Assembly (NCBI GenBank): GCA_964569085.1
Contig: CAZMTA010000016.1
Location: 26,115 to 90,114, forward strand
Length of the DNA: 64,000 bases
From: JAJCZZ01 sp964569085
GTDB taxonomy: Bacteria; Gemmatimonadota; Gemmatimonadetes; Longimicrobiales; Gaopeijiaceae
Direction: 5' to 3'
The notes under the pieces are model-generated. The model was not told where the DNA came from. It saw nothing but the letters and a program-made list of their open reading frames with translations, and ran no database searches. Each line of letters starts with the position of its first letter. Within the stretch, counting starts at the first letter, position 1. Shown here one piece after another: positions 1 through 8,473 of the stretch. The position numbers and the translations under genes are program-made.

Positions 1-683
1 ACGCCGTCACCGAGACCGCGTGGAGCCACCTCTGGCTCAGCGAGGGCTTCGCGACCTACTTCGGCAGCCTGTTCTACGAGCACGTCGACGGCCCCGAGGC
101 GCTCCGCGAGCTCATGGAGGAGGACCGGGGCCAGATCGTGGCGTCGGCGGTCTCCGCCCGACCGGTGGTGGACCGGTACGAGAACCTGTACGAGCTCCTC
201 AACACCAACAGCTACCAGAAGGGCGGCTGGGTCCTGCACATGCTGCGGGGCGTGGTGGGCGACGACGCGTTCTTCGAGGCGGTGCGGGCCTACTACGAGC
301 GCCACCGCCACGGCAACGCCCTCACCGACGACCTGCTCCGGGTCTTCGAGGAGACCACGGGCCGGGAGCTCACCTGGTTCTTCCAGCAGTGGCTCCACGA
401 GCCGGGCTTCCCCGTCCTGGAGGTGTCGCAGGAGTGGACCGCCGACGCCGACGGCGGCACGCTGGAGGTCACGGTGCGCCAGACCCAGGACGCCGCGTGG
501 CCCCGCTTCCGGATGCCGGTGACGGTGGAGGCCAGCCAGGACGGCCGGGCGGTCCGCGGGACGCTGGAGATGAGGGGTACGGAGAGCACCGTCCGCCTCT
601 CCTTCCCGGGCCCGGAGCGCCCCACGGACCTCGTCGTCGATCCCGACGGATGGCTCCTCAAGGGCGACGTCGTGTATCGCTGA
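1..683 (+). CDS. M1 family zinc aminopeptidase, C-terminal part (5' end outside window)
   Basis: The reading frame is open from base 3 and ends in TGA at 681-683. It begins with WSHLWLSEGFATYF, the M1 segment in which the glutamate of SEGFA is the third zinc ligand; the HEXXH motif must lie upstream of the window. YQKGGWVLHML is the conserved stretch carrying the transition-state tyrosine, and FFQQWLHEPGFPVLEV is the usual end of the catalytic domain. The last 90 residues are beta-rich and match the domain that follows the catalytic part in bacterial M1 enzymes. It would release N-terminal residues from peptides. Whether it is exported cannot be judged without the N-terminus. Confidence 0.85.
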   Translation, partial: AVTETAWSHLWLSEGFATYFGSLFYEHVDGPEALRELMEEDRGQIVASAVSARPVVDRYENLYELLNTNSYQKGGWVLHMLRGVVGDDAFFEAVRAYYERHRHGNALTDDLLRVFEETTGRELTWFFQQWLHEPGFPVLEVSQEWTADADGGTLEVTVRQTQDAAWPRFRMPVTVEASQDGRAVRGTLEMRGTESTVRLSFPGPERPTDLVVDPDGWLLKGDVVYR

Positions 684-735
684 TGAGGGACCCGGGGACC
701 GGGCCGAGAAGGCCCCTCCCCCTCCCCCCCTTCGC

Positions 736-765
736 TTGCCAACCCCGGGCCGGGTCGGCGAGCTT
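736..765 (+). promoter_or_regulatory. Candidate accA promoter
   Basis: TTGCCA (736-741), an 18-bp spacer and GAGCTT (760-765), 33 bases before the accA GTG. It matches the TTG / NA[G/T]CTT pattern seen before several other genes here. By pattern only. Confidence 0.35.
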
Positions 766-798
766 TCGCCTTCCCCCTCCCCCCGAAGAGGACCGGCC

Positions 799-1761
799 GT
801 GGCCAGCGCACCCCATCTCGAGTTCGAGCGAGACATCGTCGAGATCCAGGGCCAGATCGACAAGCTCCTGGACCTCGCGGACCGAAAGGGGATCGACGTC
901 GCCGACGAAGTCCAGGTCCTCAACGAGAAGCTCCGTACCTTGACCGAGCGCACGTACGACAACCTGCGCCCCATGGAGCAGGTCCAGGTCGCCCGCCACC
1001 CGAAGCGTCCCTACACGCTGGACTACGTGGGGCGGGTCTTCGGCGACTGGATCGAGCTGCACGGGGACCGGGCCTTCCGGGACGACGAAGCCATCGTGGC
1101 CGGCTGGGCCCGCCTCCGTGGCGAGTCCGTCATGGTGGTGGGCCACCAGAAGGGCCGGGACATGAAGCAGAACCTCCGGCGCAACTTCGGCATGCCCCAC
1201 CCCGAGGGGTACCGGAAGGCGCTCCGCCTCATGCGCCAGGCCGAGAAGTTCGGCCGTCCGGTCATCACCCTCATCGACACCCCCGGGGCCTACCCCGGCC
1301 TGGGTGCCGAGGAGCGGGGTCAGGGCGAGGCCATCGCCATGAACCTCCGGGAGATGGCGCGGCTGCGCGTGCCCCTCGTCAGCGTCGTCATCGGCGAGGG
1401 CGGATCCGGCGGGGCGCTGGCCCTGGGGGTCACCGACCGCATCCTCATGCTGGAGCACGCGGTCTACTCGGTGATCTCCCCCGAAGGCTGCGCCGCCATC
1501 CTCTGGCGCTCCGCGGAGCACAAGGAGAAGGCCGCCGAGAACCTGAAGATCACCTCGGCCAACCTGGCCTCGCTGGGCGTCTGCGACGAGATCGTGCCCG
1601 AGCCCGCCGGGGGCGCCCACGCGGACTGGGACAAGACGTCCCACGCCCTCGAGGAGGCGCTGGCCCGGAACGTCGCGGAGCTCCAGGCGCTGTCCGAGGA
1701 CGAGCTCCTGGAGGCCCGGTGGAAGAAGTTCGAGTCCATGGGGCAGTGGCGGGAGATTTAG
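799..1761 (+). CDS. accA: Acetyl-CoA carboxylase carboxyltransferase subunit alpha
   Basis: AccA pairs with AccD to transfer carboxyl from carboxybiotin to acetyl-CoA, giving malonyl-CoA for fatty acid synthesis in the cytoplasm. The 320-residue protein is collinear with the family: N-terminal LEFERDIVEIQGQI helix, ARHPKRPYTLDYV, GHQKGRD, RRNFGMPHPEGYRKALRLM, TPGAYPG, the oxyanion-hole stretch GEGGSGGALALG, and YSVISPEGCAAILW. The GTG at 799 was chosen because it lies just before the conserved N-terminus and follows a GAAGAGG-like ribosome site; an upstream TTG at 736 is part of the putative promoter. The stop codon TAG is made of the TA target and first G of an inserted element. No accD is in the window. 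Confidence 0.96.
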   Translation: MASAPHLEFERDIVEIQGQIDKLLDLADRKGIDVADEVQVLNEKLRTLTERTYDNLRPMEQVQVARHPKRPYTLDYVGRVFGDWIELHGDRAFRDDEAIVAGWARLRGESVMVVGHQKGRDMKQNLRRNFGMPHPEGYRKALRLMRQAEKFGRPVITLIDTPGAYPGLGAEERGQGEAIAMNLREMARLRVPLVSVVIGEGGSGGALALGVTDRILMLEHAVYSVISPEGCAAILWRSAEHKEKAAENLKITSANLASLGVCDEIVPEPAGGAHADWDKTSHALEEALARNVAELQALSEDELLEARWKKFESMGQWREI

Positions 1762-2063
1762 AAGGCTGTTGAAGAAGGGGAGTGCACCGCGCGCAGGGGT
1801 CTCGCGAGTGCTCAGACGAGGAACGACAACGAGTCGTAGCAGAGCTACGGCGAGGAGGAGAGACGACGTATGAGTCCGCGACCCCCCTGCGCCCGACGTG
1901 AAAGTGGACATTGCCCTATGTGGAAGAGGTTGGGGCGGCACGGCCCGATCTCGGTCGTTGGCCCTCCTCTCCGTAGCTTGGGCTATGGCGTCGTCGGGCC
2001 GTCTACGATCTCGGGCCGTGGCGCTCCCAACGCGGTACGCTCCCCTTCTTCAGCAGCCTTCTA
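1759..2063. mobile_element. MITE-like insertion, 305 bp, TA-flanked, in the accA stop codon
   Basis: Two terminal inverted repeats, 1761-1791 and 2031-2061, match at 28 of 31 positions (mismatches at repeat positions 9, 23 and 25). Both ends are bordered by TA (1759-1760 and 2062-2063), the target duplication typical of IS630/Tc1-mariner-type elements. An internal inverted repeat (CACGGCCCGA at 1939-1948, TCGGGCCGTG at 2011-2020) and a short hairpin around GTAGC AGA GCTAC make it highly structured. It has no credible coding sequence, so it is non-autonomous. Removing one copy restores ...ATT TAG C GTG..., with accA ending one base before the next gene's GTG. Confidence 0.8.
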
Positions 2064-2065
2064 GC

Positions 2066-2914
2066 GTGGCCCGCGGATTCGCCGAGGTGCGCTTCAAGGG
2101 GACCCGGAAGGACTACTTCACCTACGGGGGCAACCTGGCCCTCCGGCCGGGGCAGCACGTGATGGTCGAGGCCGACCGCGGCGAGGACCTGGGGGAGGTT
2201 TCGGCCGTGGGCGCCATCGCCGAGCGGAAGTGCTCCTCCTCCGGCGGGTGCAGCACGCCCACGCCCGAGAAGCGGGTGCTCCGCCTGGCCCGGGCCGACG
2301 AGGTCAGCCGCCTCGAGTCGTTGCGCACCGACGAGCACCGGGTCCGTTCCACCACCCGCGGCATGGTCGAGAAGCACGGCCTGAAGATGAAGGTCACCGA
2401 GGCCGAGTGGCAGTTCGACCGCAACAAGCTCATCATCTACTTCACCGCCGACCGGCGCGTGGACTTCCGCCAGCTCGTGCGCGACCTGGCGGGCACGTTC
2501 CGCACCCGCATCGAGCTGAAGCAGATCGGTGTGCGGGACGAGGCCGCGCTCCTGGGCGGCGTGGGGCGGTGCGGCCGGGAGCTGTGCTGCTCCACCTGGC
2601 TGCCCGAGCTGAAGCCGGTGAGCCTCCAGCTCGCCAAGGACCAGCGCCTCAGCCTCAACCCAGCCCAGATCTCGGGGTGCTGCGGGCGTCTCATGTGCTG
2701 CCTGATGTACGAGCACAAGACGTACGTGGAGGCCCGACGGCGCTTCCCCCGGGAGGGGAAGACGCTCCGGACGGCCCAGGGCGAGGAGAAGGTGGTGGGG
2801 GTGGACATCTGGCAGGACACCGTCACCCTCAAGGACCCGGAGGGCGAGCGGCGGACGCTCGCCCTCGACGAGCTGAAGCGGGAGGTCGCCGCCGGCGGCC
2901 CCGCCGGGGCGTAG
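2066..2914 (+). CDS. RicT/YaaT-like PSP1 domain protein
   Basis: The 282-residue protein has the PSP1/YaaT fold. It carries the cysteine-rich signatures CSSSGGCSTP near residue 58, GRCGRELCC near 175 and SGCCGRLMCCL near 205, which in Bacillus RicT take part in [4Fe-4S] binding. RicT-type proteins work in RicAFT complexes that affect RNA maturation; the role in non-sporulating bacteria is less clear. The GTG at 2066 fits because homology starts at VARGFAEVRFKG; the in-frame ATG at 1898 lies inside the inserted element. No Shine-Dalgarno remains before 2066: the likely original one (GGGAG in the accA end) was displaced by the insertion. Probably co-transcribed with accA and metG. Confidence 0.82.
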   Translation: MARGFAEVRFKGTRKDYFTYGGNLALRPGQHVMVEADRGEDLGEVSAVGAIAERKCSSSGGCSTPTPEKRVLRLARADEVSRLESLRTDEHRVRSTTRGMVEKHGLKMKVTEAEWQFDRNKLIIYFTADRRVDFRQLVRDLAGTFRTRIELKQIGVRDEAALLGGVGRCGRELCCSTWLPELKPVSLQLAKDQRLSLNPAQISGCCGRLMCCLMYEHKTYVEARRRFPREGKTLRTAQGEEKVVGVDIWQDTVTLKDPEGERRTLALDELKREVAAGGPAGA

Positions 2915-2978
2915 CGGCCCTCCCGCGCGGCGGTCCCGTTCGGACCGTCCGACCCAGATCCCACGGAGAGCAGACCCG

Positions 2979-4529
2979 GTGAGCCAGCGGCGCTACGTCA
3001 CCACCCCCATCTACTACGCCTCGGGCGAGCCCCACATCGGGCACGCCTACACGACGATCCTGGCCGACGTCCTGGCGCGCTTCCACCGTCAGGACGGCGC
3101 CGACGTGCTGTTCCTGACCGGCACGGACGAGCACGGCCAGAAGATCCAGGAGGAGGCGGCGCGGCGGGGGGTGGAGCCCATCGAGCTCTGCGATGCCATG
3201 GCGGCCCGCTTCCAGGCGGCCTGGGACACCCTGGCCATCTCCCACGACCGCTTCATCCGCACCACCGAGGCGGAGCACGTGGCGGTGGTGACCGCCTTCC
3301 TGGAGCGGCTCTGGGAGCGGGACCAGATCTACGCCGACAACTACACGGGCTGGTACTGCGTCCACGAGGAGCGGTACTGGACCGAGAAGGACCTGGGCCC
3401 GGACCAGGCCTGCCCCGACTGCGGACGGCCCACCCGCTACGTGGAGGAGAAGAACTACTTCTTCCGCATGAGCGACTACCAGGAGCGGCTGGTCCGGCAC
3501 ATCGAGGAGAACCCCGACTGGATCGTGCCCGAGGTGCGGAAGAACGAGATCCTGGGCTTCCTCCAGAAGCCCCTCTCGGACCTCTCCATCTCCCGGCCCA
3601 AGACCCGCCTGACGTGGGGCGTGACGCTCCCCTTCGACGACGAGCACGTGGCCTACGTCTGGGTGGACGCCCTCATCAACTACCTGACCGCGTCGGGGGC
3701 CATCGACCCGGGCGCCGACCCCGGCGAGCGGGGCTTCGAGGACGTGGACGGCTCGTGGTGGCCCGCGGACCTGCACCTCATGGGGAAGGACATCCTCACC
3801 ACCCACGCCGTGTACTGGCCCACGCTGCTCATGGGGGTGGGGCTCCCGCTGCCCCGCCAGATCCTGGCCCACGGGTGGTGGGTCGTCGGGGACACCAAGA
3901 TGAGCAAGTCGCTGGGGAACGTGGTGGACCCCCTGGCCCTCCGGGAGGAGTTCGGCACCGACGCCGTGCGCTGGTACCTCATGCGGGAGATGCCCACGGG
4001 CCAGGACGCCTCGTACACGCCCGAGCGCTTCCTCACCCGCTACGACGAGCTGGCCAACGTCCTGGGCAACCTGGCGTCCCGCACCACCGGCATGGTCGGG
4101 AAGTACCGGGACGGAGCCGTGCCCGACGCGCCCGGCGCCGGGCTGGACGACGCGGTGGACGAGGCCCTCGCCCGGGCCCGGGAGGCCATGGAGGCCTTCA
4201 AGGTCCACGACGCCATGGGCGCCGCCATGGACCTGGCCCGGGCGGCCAACGGATACGTGGAGGAGCGGCAGCCCTGGACCCTGGCCAAGGACGACGCCCG
4301 GGCGGACGAGCTGGACGAGACCCTCGCCACGCTGGTGCGGGCCCTGCTGGTCCTCTGCGCCCTCTTCCAGCCCGTGGCGCCGGAGAAGATGGAGGAGCTG
4401 GCCCGGGCCCTGGGCCTGGACGAGGTTCCCACCCTGGCCGAAGCGCGGGCGCTCGACCCCGGTGGGCGCACGCTGGAGAAGACCCCGCCCCTCTTCCCCC
4501 GGGTCGACCCGTCCTGGGTGGAGGAGTAG
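2979..4529 (+). CDS. metG: Methionyl-tRNA synthetase
   Basis: A class I aminoacyl-tRNA synthetase charging tRNA-Met in the cytoplasm. PHIGHAYTTI (residues 18-27) is the HIGH signature and TKMSKSLGN (about residue 306) the KMSKS loop. Between them is a connective peptide with a partial zinc knuckle (YCVHEERYW...CPDCGRPT). At 516 residues it ends after the anticodon-binding helices and lacks the C-terminal tRNA-binding domain that some MetGs carry. Start GTG at 2979 follows ACGGAGAG at a suitable distance. It lies 64 bases after the PSP1 gene. Confidence 0.96.
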   Translation: MSQRRYVTTPIYYASGEPHIGHAYTTILADVLARFHRQDGADVLFLTGTDEHGQKIQEEAARRGVEPIELCDAMAARFQAAWDTLAISHDRFIRTTEAEHVAVVTAFLERLWERDQIYADNYTGWYCVHEERYWTEKDLGPDQACPDCGRPTRYVEEKNYFFRMSDYQERLVRHIEENPDWIVPEVRKNEILGFLQKPLSDLSISRPKTRLTWGVTLPFDDEHVAYVWVDALINYLTASGAIDPGADPGERGFEDVDGSWWPADLHLMGKDILTTHAVYWPTLLMGVGLPLPRQILAHGWWVVGDTKMSKSLGNVVDPLALREEFGTDAVRWYLMREMPTGQDASYTPERFLTRYDELANVLGNLASRTTGMVGKYRDGAVPDAPGAGLDDAVDEALARAREAMEAFKVHDAMGAAMDLARAANGYVEERQPWTLAKDDARADELDETLATLVRALLVLCALFQPVAPEKMEELARALGLDEVPTLAEARALDPGGRTLEKTPPLFPRVDPSWVEE

Positions 4530-4538
4530 CGCTGGCGG

Positions 4539-4565
4539 GGGGTCACGCGACCCGTTATTGTTTCG
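4539..4565 (+). terminator. Possible weak terminator after metG
   Basis: GGGTC (4540-4544) and GACCC (4549-4553) form a 5-bp stem with an ACGC loop, followed by T-rich sequence (GTTATTGTTT). It lies between the metG stop and the next promoter. The stem is short. Confidence 0.3.
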
Positions 4566-4585
4566 GGTTTTGTTCGGTACCCCGG

Positions 4586-4615
4586 TTGACGCGGCGCCGG
4601 ACGGCTCCCTAGCTT
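4586..4615 (+). promoter_or_regulatory. Candidate sigma-70-like promoter for the M23 gene
   Basis: TTGACG (4586-4591), 18-bp spacer, TAGCTT (4610-4615, followed by TGC), about 70 bases before the ATG at 4687. One of the cleanest examples of the recurring promoter pattern in this window. Confidence 0.5.
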
Positions 4616-4686
4616 TGCACGTCATCCCCCCGCTGGACCCCGCCGGTCCATCGGGGGATCGTCTCATTCCCGCCCCCGGGATACGA

Positions 4687-5613
4687 ATGGCCGATTCGCG
4701 GTGGACCTTCCTCGTCGTGGCCGACGAGGACACCCCGGTCAAGCAATACACCCTCTCGACCCGCGGCCTCCGCGCCCTCATGGGTGCGGCGGGCTTCGTC
4801 GTGGCCGTGCTCGCCGTCCTGGCCGGGTACCTGGTCCTCGACGGCGCCGCCCGGGTCGAGGCCCAGCGCCTCAAGGCCAGCAACACGACGCTGACCGAGG
4901 AGCTGGTCTCGGTGCACGACCGCCTGGCCGAGCTCGAAGGGACCCTGGACCAGCTCGCCGACAAGGACGCGCGCTACCGCAGCCTGGCGGGGCTGGAGCC
5001 CATCGACCCGGAGATCATGGAGGTGGGTGTCGGAGGTCCCGGGCTGGGTTCGCCGGACTCGTACCTCCCGGGCGTGGACGCCGGCGCGTCGGAGACGGCC
5101 TTCGCCCTCTCCTACGACCTGAACGCGCTGGAGCGCCGGGCCCGCCTTCTGGGCGAGAGCCTGGACGAGGCCCGCGACTCCCTCCAGGCCCACCACGACC
5201 TCCTGGAGTCGACGCCGTCGATCCTCCCCACGGCGGGGTGGCTGAGCAGCCGCTTCTCCCGCTCCCGGATGCACCCGGTCCACAACCGCCCCCTCCCCCA
5301 CGAGGGCGTGGACATCTCCGCCACCAAGGGGACCCCGATCTTCGCCGCCGCCAAGGGTCGCGTCGTGCGCGCCGGGTGGGTGACCGGATACGGGCTCACC
5401 GTGGAGATCGACCACGGCTACGGCTACAACACGCTGTACGGCCACGCCTCCAAGCTCCTGGTCCGCCGCGGCGACCAGGTGCAGCGGGGCGACGTGATCG
5501 CGCAGGTCGGCAGCACCGGCATCACCACCGCGCCGAACCTCCACTACGAGGTGCGGGTGAACGGCCAGCCGCAGAACCCGGCGAACTTCATCCTCCCCGA
5601 CGTGGTACCATAG
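4687..5613 (+). CDS. Membrane-anchored M23 (LytM-type) protein with altered HxH motif
   Basis: The 308-residue protein has a short cytoplasmic tail, one membrane segment (about residues 28-52), a coiled-coil stretch (55-95, and again near 150-175) and a C-terminal LytM domain (about 195-305). Such proteins act on, or regulate cleavage of, cell wall peptidoglycan at the outer face of the inner membrane. The zinc ligands H205 and D209 (HEGVD) and the final H286 are present, but the first histidine of the HxH motif is asparagine (N284 in PNLHYEV). Activity may be reduced, or the protein may regulate amidases as EnvC/NlpD do. The ATG at 4687 precedes the membrane segment directly. Confidence 0.85.
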   Translation: MADSRWTFLVVADEDTPVKQYTLSTRGLRALMGAAGFVVAVLAVLAGYLVLDGAARVEAQRLKASNTTLTEELVSVHDRLAELEGTLDQLADKDARYRSLAGLEPIDPEIMEVGVGGPGLGSPDSYLPGVDAGASETAFALSYDLNALERRARLLGESLDEARDSLQAHHDLLESTPSILPTAGWLSSRFSRSRMHPVHNRPLPHEGVDISATKGTPIFAAAKGRVVRAGWVTGYGLTVEIDHGYGYNTLYGHASKLLVRRGDQVQRGDVIAQVGSTGITTAPNLHYEVRVNGQPQNPANFILPDVVP

Positions 5614-5655
5614 CCCGGACTTCGCGCACTCGACGCACCGCCTCCTCCGGGCCCC

Positions 5656-6918
5656 ATGCTCCGACCTACATCGCTGGCTCCCCTCCTGGCCGTGGTGGCC
5701 CTCCTCCACGCGCCGTGCCCGGATCTCCGCGGGCAGCGCCCCGGAGCCTCCGCGACCCCCGTTGCCGCGGCGCCCGAGGACCATCCGCTCCTCCCCGACA
5801 CGATCCTGGCGCCGCCGGGCGGTCCCCGGATCGTCGTGCTGGGGACCCCGGGCAGCGGCGTGGCCGCCCTCCGCCTCCACGTCCCGCTCAGGGAAGGCCC
5901 GGCCGAAGCCGGCGTGGGGCTCCTCCTCCGTGAGCTGGTGGAGGCCCGCATGGAGTCGCTGGCCCGGCCCGTGGGCGCCCGGGTCTCGGCCACCCGCACC
6001 CCCTGGGGCCTGGCCTACGCCGTGGAGGGGTCGGTGGCCGACTTCGAGTACCTGGCCTACCTCCTCCGGGAGGCCGTGGCCCGACCCGACGTGGCCGACG
6101 TGGGCTTCACCCACGCGGGCCAGAGGCTGGCGGAAGAGGTGGCGCGGAGCGCGGAGACCCCCGAGGGCCGGCTGGCGGCCGAGCTCCGCGCGGCCGTGTC
6201 CCCTGGCACCCCGCCTCCCGGCGGCACCCCCGCCACGCTGGGCCGCCTGACCCCAGGCGCCGTCCTGGAAGCGTGGAGCCGCTCGCACCGCGCCCCGGAG
6301 ATGACGCTGGTGGTGTCCGCCGGGGTGATCCCCGAGGTCGTGCTCGCCGCCACCCGGGGGATGGGCGCGTCCGGCGACGCCCCCCTCCCCCCGCGCTACG
6401 CCCCGATGCGGCCCGGGTCGGACCGCACCGGAACCCAGACGCTCCGGCGCTGGCACGGGCGTGCGTGGACCGGCGGCGACCCCGTCTCCCCGCTGGGTCC
6501 GGTGACCGCGCTCCTCCTCTCCGCCATGCTCGAGGAGCGGGACGGGGACTACGAGACCACCCTCCAGCTCCGGGAGCTGCCGGACCGGTGGGCGATCCTG
6601 GTCATGGGGGCCGCGTACCGGCGCTCCGAGCGGGCCATGCGCGCCGCGGTGGACGGCGCCCTGGACGACCTGGAGGCCGGGCTCGACCCCGCCGAGGTGG
6701 CCCGCGCCGCCGCCCGCGTGCGCCGCGACATCCTCTTCCGGGCCCGCACGCCCCTGGGGCTCACCGAGGTGGTGGGGCGCGGCCTCGAGGCCGGTGGCGA
6801 CCCCGGCGCCGCCGCCCGGCACCTGGCCGCCCTGGACGACGTGGGCGTGGCCGAGGTGCGGGCGTTCCTGGCCGAGCTCGGCGCCGGCCCCGGAGCCCGG
6901 GCCGAGGTGGGCCCGTGA
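5656..6918 (+). CDS. Secreted M16-like protein without zinc-binding motif (first of a pair)
   Basis: The 420-residue protein starts with a hydrophobic export signal (about residues 1-26, ending near RGQR). The body resembles one half of an M16 peptidase: an N-terminal alpha/beta module, then a second copy containing LRELPDRWAILVMGAAYRR. The position where HxxEH is expected (GVGLLLRELVEARM) lacks both histidines and the glutamate, so it is probably a non-catalytic subunit or a binding protein. It overlaps the next M16-like gene by four bases (GTGA), suggesting one complex. Base composition matches its neighbours. The M16 assignment rests on overall pattern and is moderately certain. Confidence 0.6.
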   Translation: MLRPTSLAPLLAVVALLHAPCPDLRGQRPGASATPVAAAPEDHPLLPDTILAPPGGPRIVVLGTPGSGVAALRLHVPLREGPAEAGVGLLLRELVEARMESLARPVGARVSATRTPWGLAYAVEGSVADFEYLAYLLREAVARPDVADVGFTHAGQRLAEEVARSAETPEGRLAAELRAAVSPGTPPPGGTPATLGRLTPGAVLEAWSRSHRAPEMTLVVSAGVIPEVVLAATRGMGASGDAPLPPRYAPMRPGSDRTGTQTLRRWHGRAWTGGDPVSPLGPVTALLLSAMLEERDGDYETTLQLRELPDRWAILVMGAAYRRSERAMRAAVDGALDDLEAGLDPAEVARAAARVRRDILFRARTPLGLTEVVGRGLEAGGDPGAAARHLAALDDVGVAEVRAFLAELGAGPGARAEVGP

Positions 6919-8252
6919 GCCGCCGCGCCTGGACGGCGGCCCTCCTCCTGGCGGGGCTGAAGGCGATTCCCGCCCCGGCGCCCGTGGGCGCCCAGGCGTC
7001 GCCGCCGGCCCGGGCCGCCGCGACCCGCCCCGACCCCGGCGCCGCCCTCCTGGCCGAGCTCCGGGACCGGTACCACTCGGTGGCGGTCGCCCCCCACTCC
7101 CACGGCACCATGGTCTCGGTGGCGCTCCGCGTCCCCGCCGGCTCGGCCGCCGACCCGGTGGGCGAGGAGGGGCTGGCCCACCTGGTGGCCCGCGTCCGGG
7201 AGCGTCAGGCCGCCGGCGTCCTCGACCCCCACCGGGCCGCCCTGGCCGCCCGGGTGGGACGGAGCCACACGACCTGGACCCTCCTGGCCACCCCCGACGC
7301 GTGGCGGGAGATGCTCCGGCGCGTCGACGAGCTCCTCTTCGACACGCCGCTGGCCACCGAGCTCGTGGAGGCGGAGCGGCTCCGGGTCCTGGAGACGCTC
7401 CGGTTCGAGGCCGGCTCCCCCGTCGAGGCCTTCCGCCTCGAGGCCGCCGGGCTGCTGGCCGAGCCGGGCAGCCCCTGGGCGAGCCCGCCCCGGGGCACCG
7501 TGGTCTCCCTGGAGGAGCTGGACCCCGCCCGGGCCGAGGCCTGGCGCCGGGAGCACGTGCGCGCCCGGGACGCCCGGGTGGCGCTGGCGGGCCCCGTCCA
7601 CCCCCTCCCCGAGACCGACGGCGCGCCGCCGGCCCCGACCCCGACGGCCGGAGCGGACACCGCACGCCCGGCGGCCCCCGCCCCCCCGCCCCTCCCACGC
7701 GTGGCGTGGCGGGTCGGGGACCGCGTGCGCATGGTCCAGGAGGTCACCAGCTCCTGGGTCACCGTCGCCTGGCCCGCGCCGGACACGCTCTCCCGCACGG
7801 CGCTGGAGCTCCTGGCCCACCTCCTGGAGGAGCGGTTGGACCCGGTCCCGCCGGACCCGGACCGGTACGGCGTGGAGGTCACCGTGGAGGACACGCCCGG
7901 CGGCCCGGTCCTGGCGGTGGAGGCCTCGATCCTCCCCGAGGCCCTCGAGCGCTGGGAGGCGCGGATCGTCGACGGCCTCGCCGCGCTGGCGGCCGAGCCC
8001 ATGGACGACGACTTCTTCCGCTGGCGCCGCCGGCGCTTCCGCACGCGCCGGCTGCTGGCGGAGGCCGCGCCCGAAGCGGAGGCCGCACGCATGACCCGGG
8101 ACCTGGCCACGTTGGGGCGGAGCCGGAACCTGGACGCCGCCATCTGGCGCCTGGACGCCGCCGACCTGCTGGAAGCCGCGCGGTCCCTGGGCGAGCCCAG
8201 GATCCTCCTCCTGGGCCCGGACCTGGCCCAGGACGGGCCCGACGGGGCCTAG
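6915..8252 (+). CDS. Secreted M16-like protein without intact zinc motif (second of a pair)
   Basis: The 445-residue protein has an export signal (about 1-25, ending VGAQA), an M16-like N-terminal module, a proline-rich linker (about residues 225-255) and a second module (SSWVTVAWPAPD...). Where active M16 enzymes have HxxEH, this one has GLAHLVARV: one histidine remains, while the glutamate and second histidine are gone. Paired M16 proteins often form heterodimers with one catalytic partner, but neither member of this pair carries the full motif. Start GTG at 6915 overlaps the upstream TGA, so the two are translationally coupled. Confidence 0.6.
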   Translation: MSRRAWTAALLLAGLKAIPAPAPVGAQASPPARAAATRPDPGAALLAELRDRYHSVAVAPHSHGTMVSVALRVPAGSAADPVGEEGLAHLVARVRERQAAGVLDPHRAALAARVGRSHTTWTLLATPDAWREMLRRVDELLFDTPLATELVEAERLRVLETLRFEAGSPVEAFRLEAAGLLAEPGSPWASPPRGTVVSLEELDPARAEAWRREHVRARDARVALAGPVHPLPETDGAPPAPTPTAGADTARPAAPAPPPLPRVAWRVGDRVRMVQEVTSSWVTVAWPAPDTLSRTALELLAHLLEERLDPVPPDPDRYGVEVTVEDTPGGPVLAVEASILPEALERWEARIVDGLAALAAEPMDDDFFRWRRRRFRTRRLLAEAAPEAEAARMTRDLATLGRSRNLDAAIWRLDAADLLEAARSLGEPRILLLGPDLAQDGPDGA

Positions 8253-8402
8253 GACGGAGGCCCGAACCCCGCGGCCCGGGCGGAATCCCGACCCGGACGA
8301 CCCCTGCGCGGGGGCATCGCGCCCATTACATTCCCCTCTCGTTCCGGCGCCCGACCGGGGACGGTGCGCCCCGTGCGCACGTCGCGGTCGGCCCGCCGTC
8401 GC

Positions 8403-8431
8403 TTGAAACCCCCGGGAACGCCTTGTAGGTT
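8403..8431 (+). promoter_or_regulatory. Candidate promoter for the coiled-coil lipoprotein
   Basis: TTGAAA (8403-8408), 17-bp spacer, TAGGTT (8426-8431), 42 bases before the ATG at 8474. It lies in a 220-bp gap after the M16-like pair. Confidence 0.5.
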
Positions 8432-8473
8432 CTGGCGTTTCGGAACTTTGGATCGTTCATGGAGCGTCCCGTT

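Noticed and set aside
1898..2065. N-terminal extension of the RicT-like protein to ATG 1898
   Set aside because: These codons lie within the inserted element; homology begins at the GTG at 2066.
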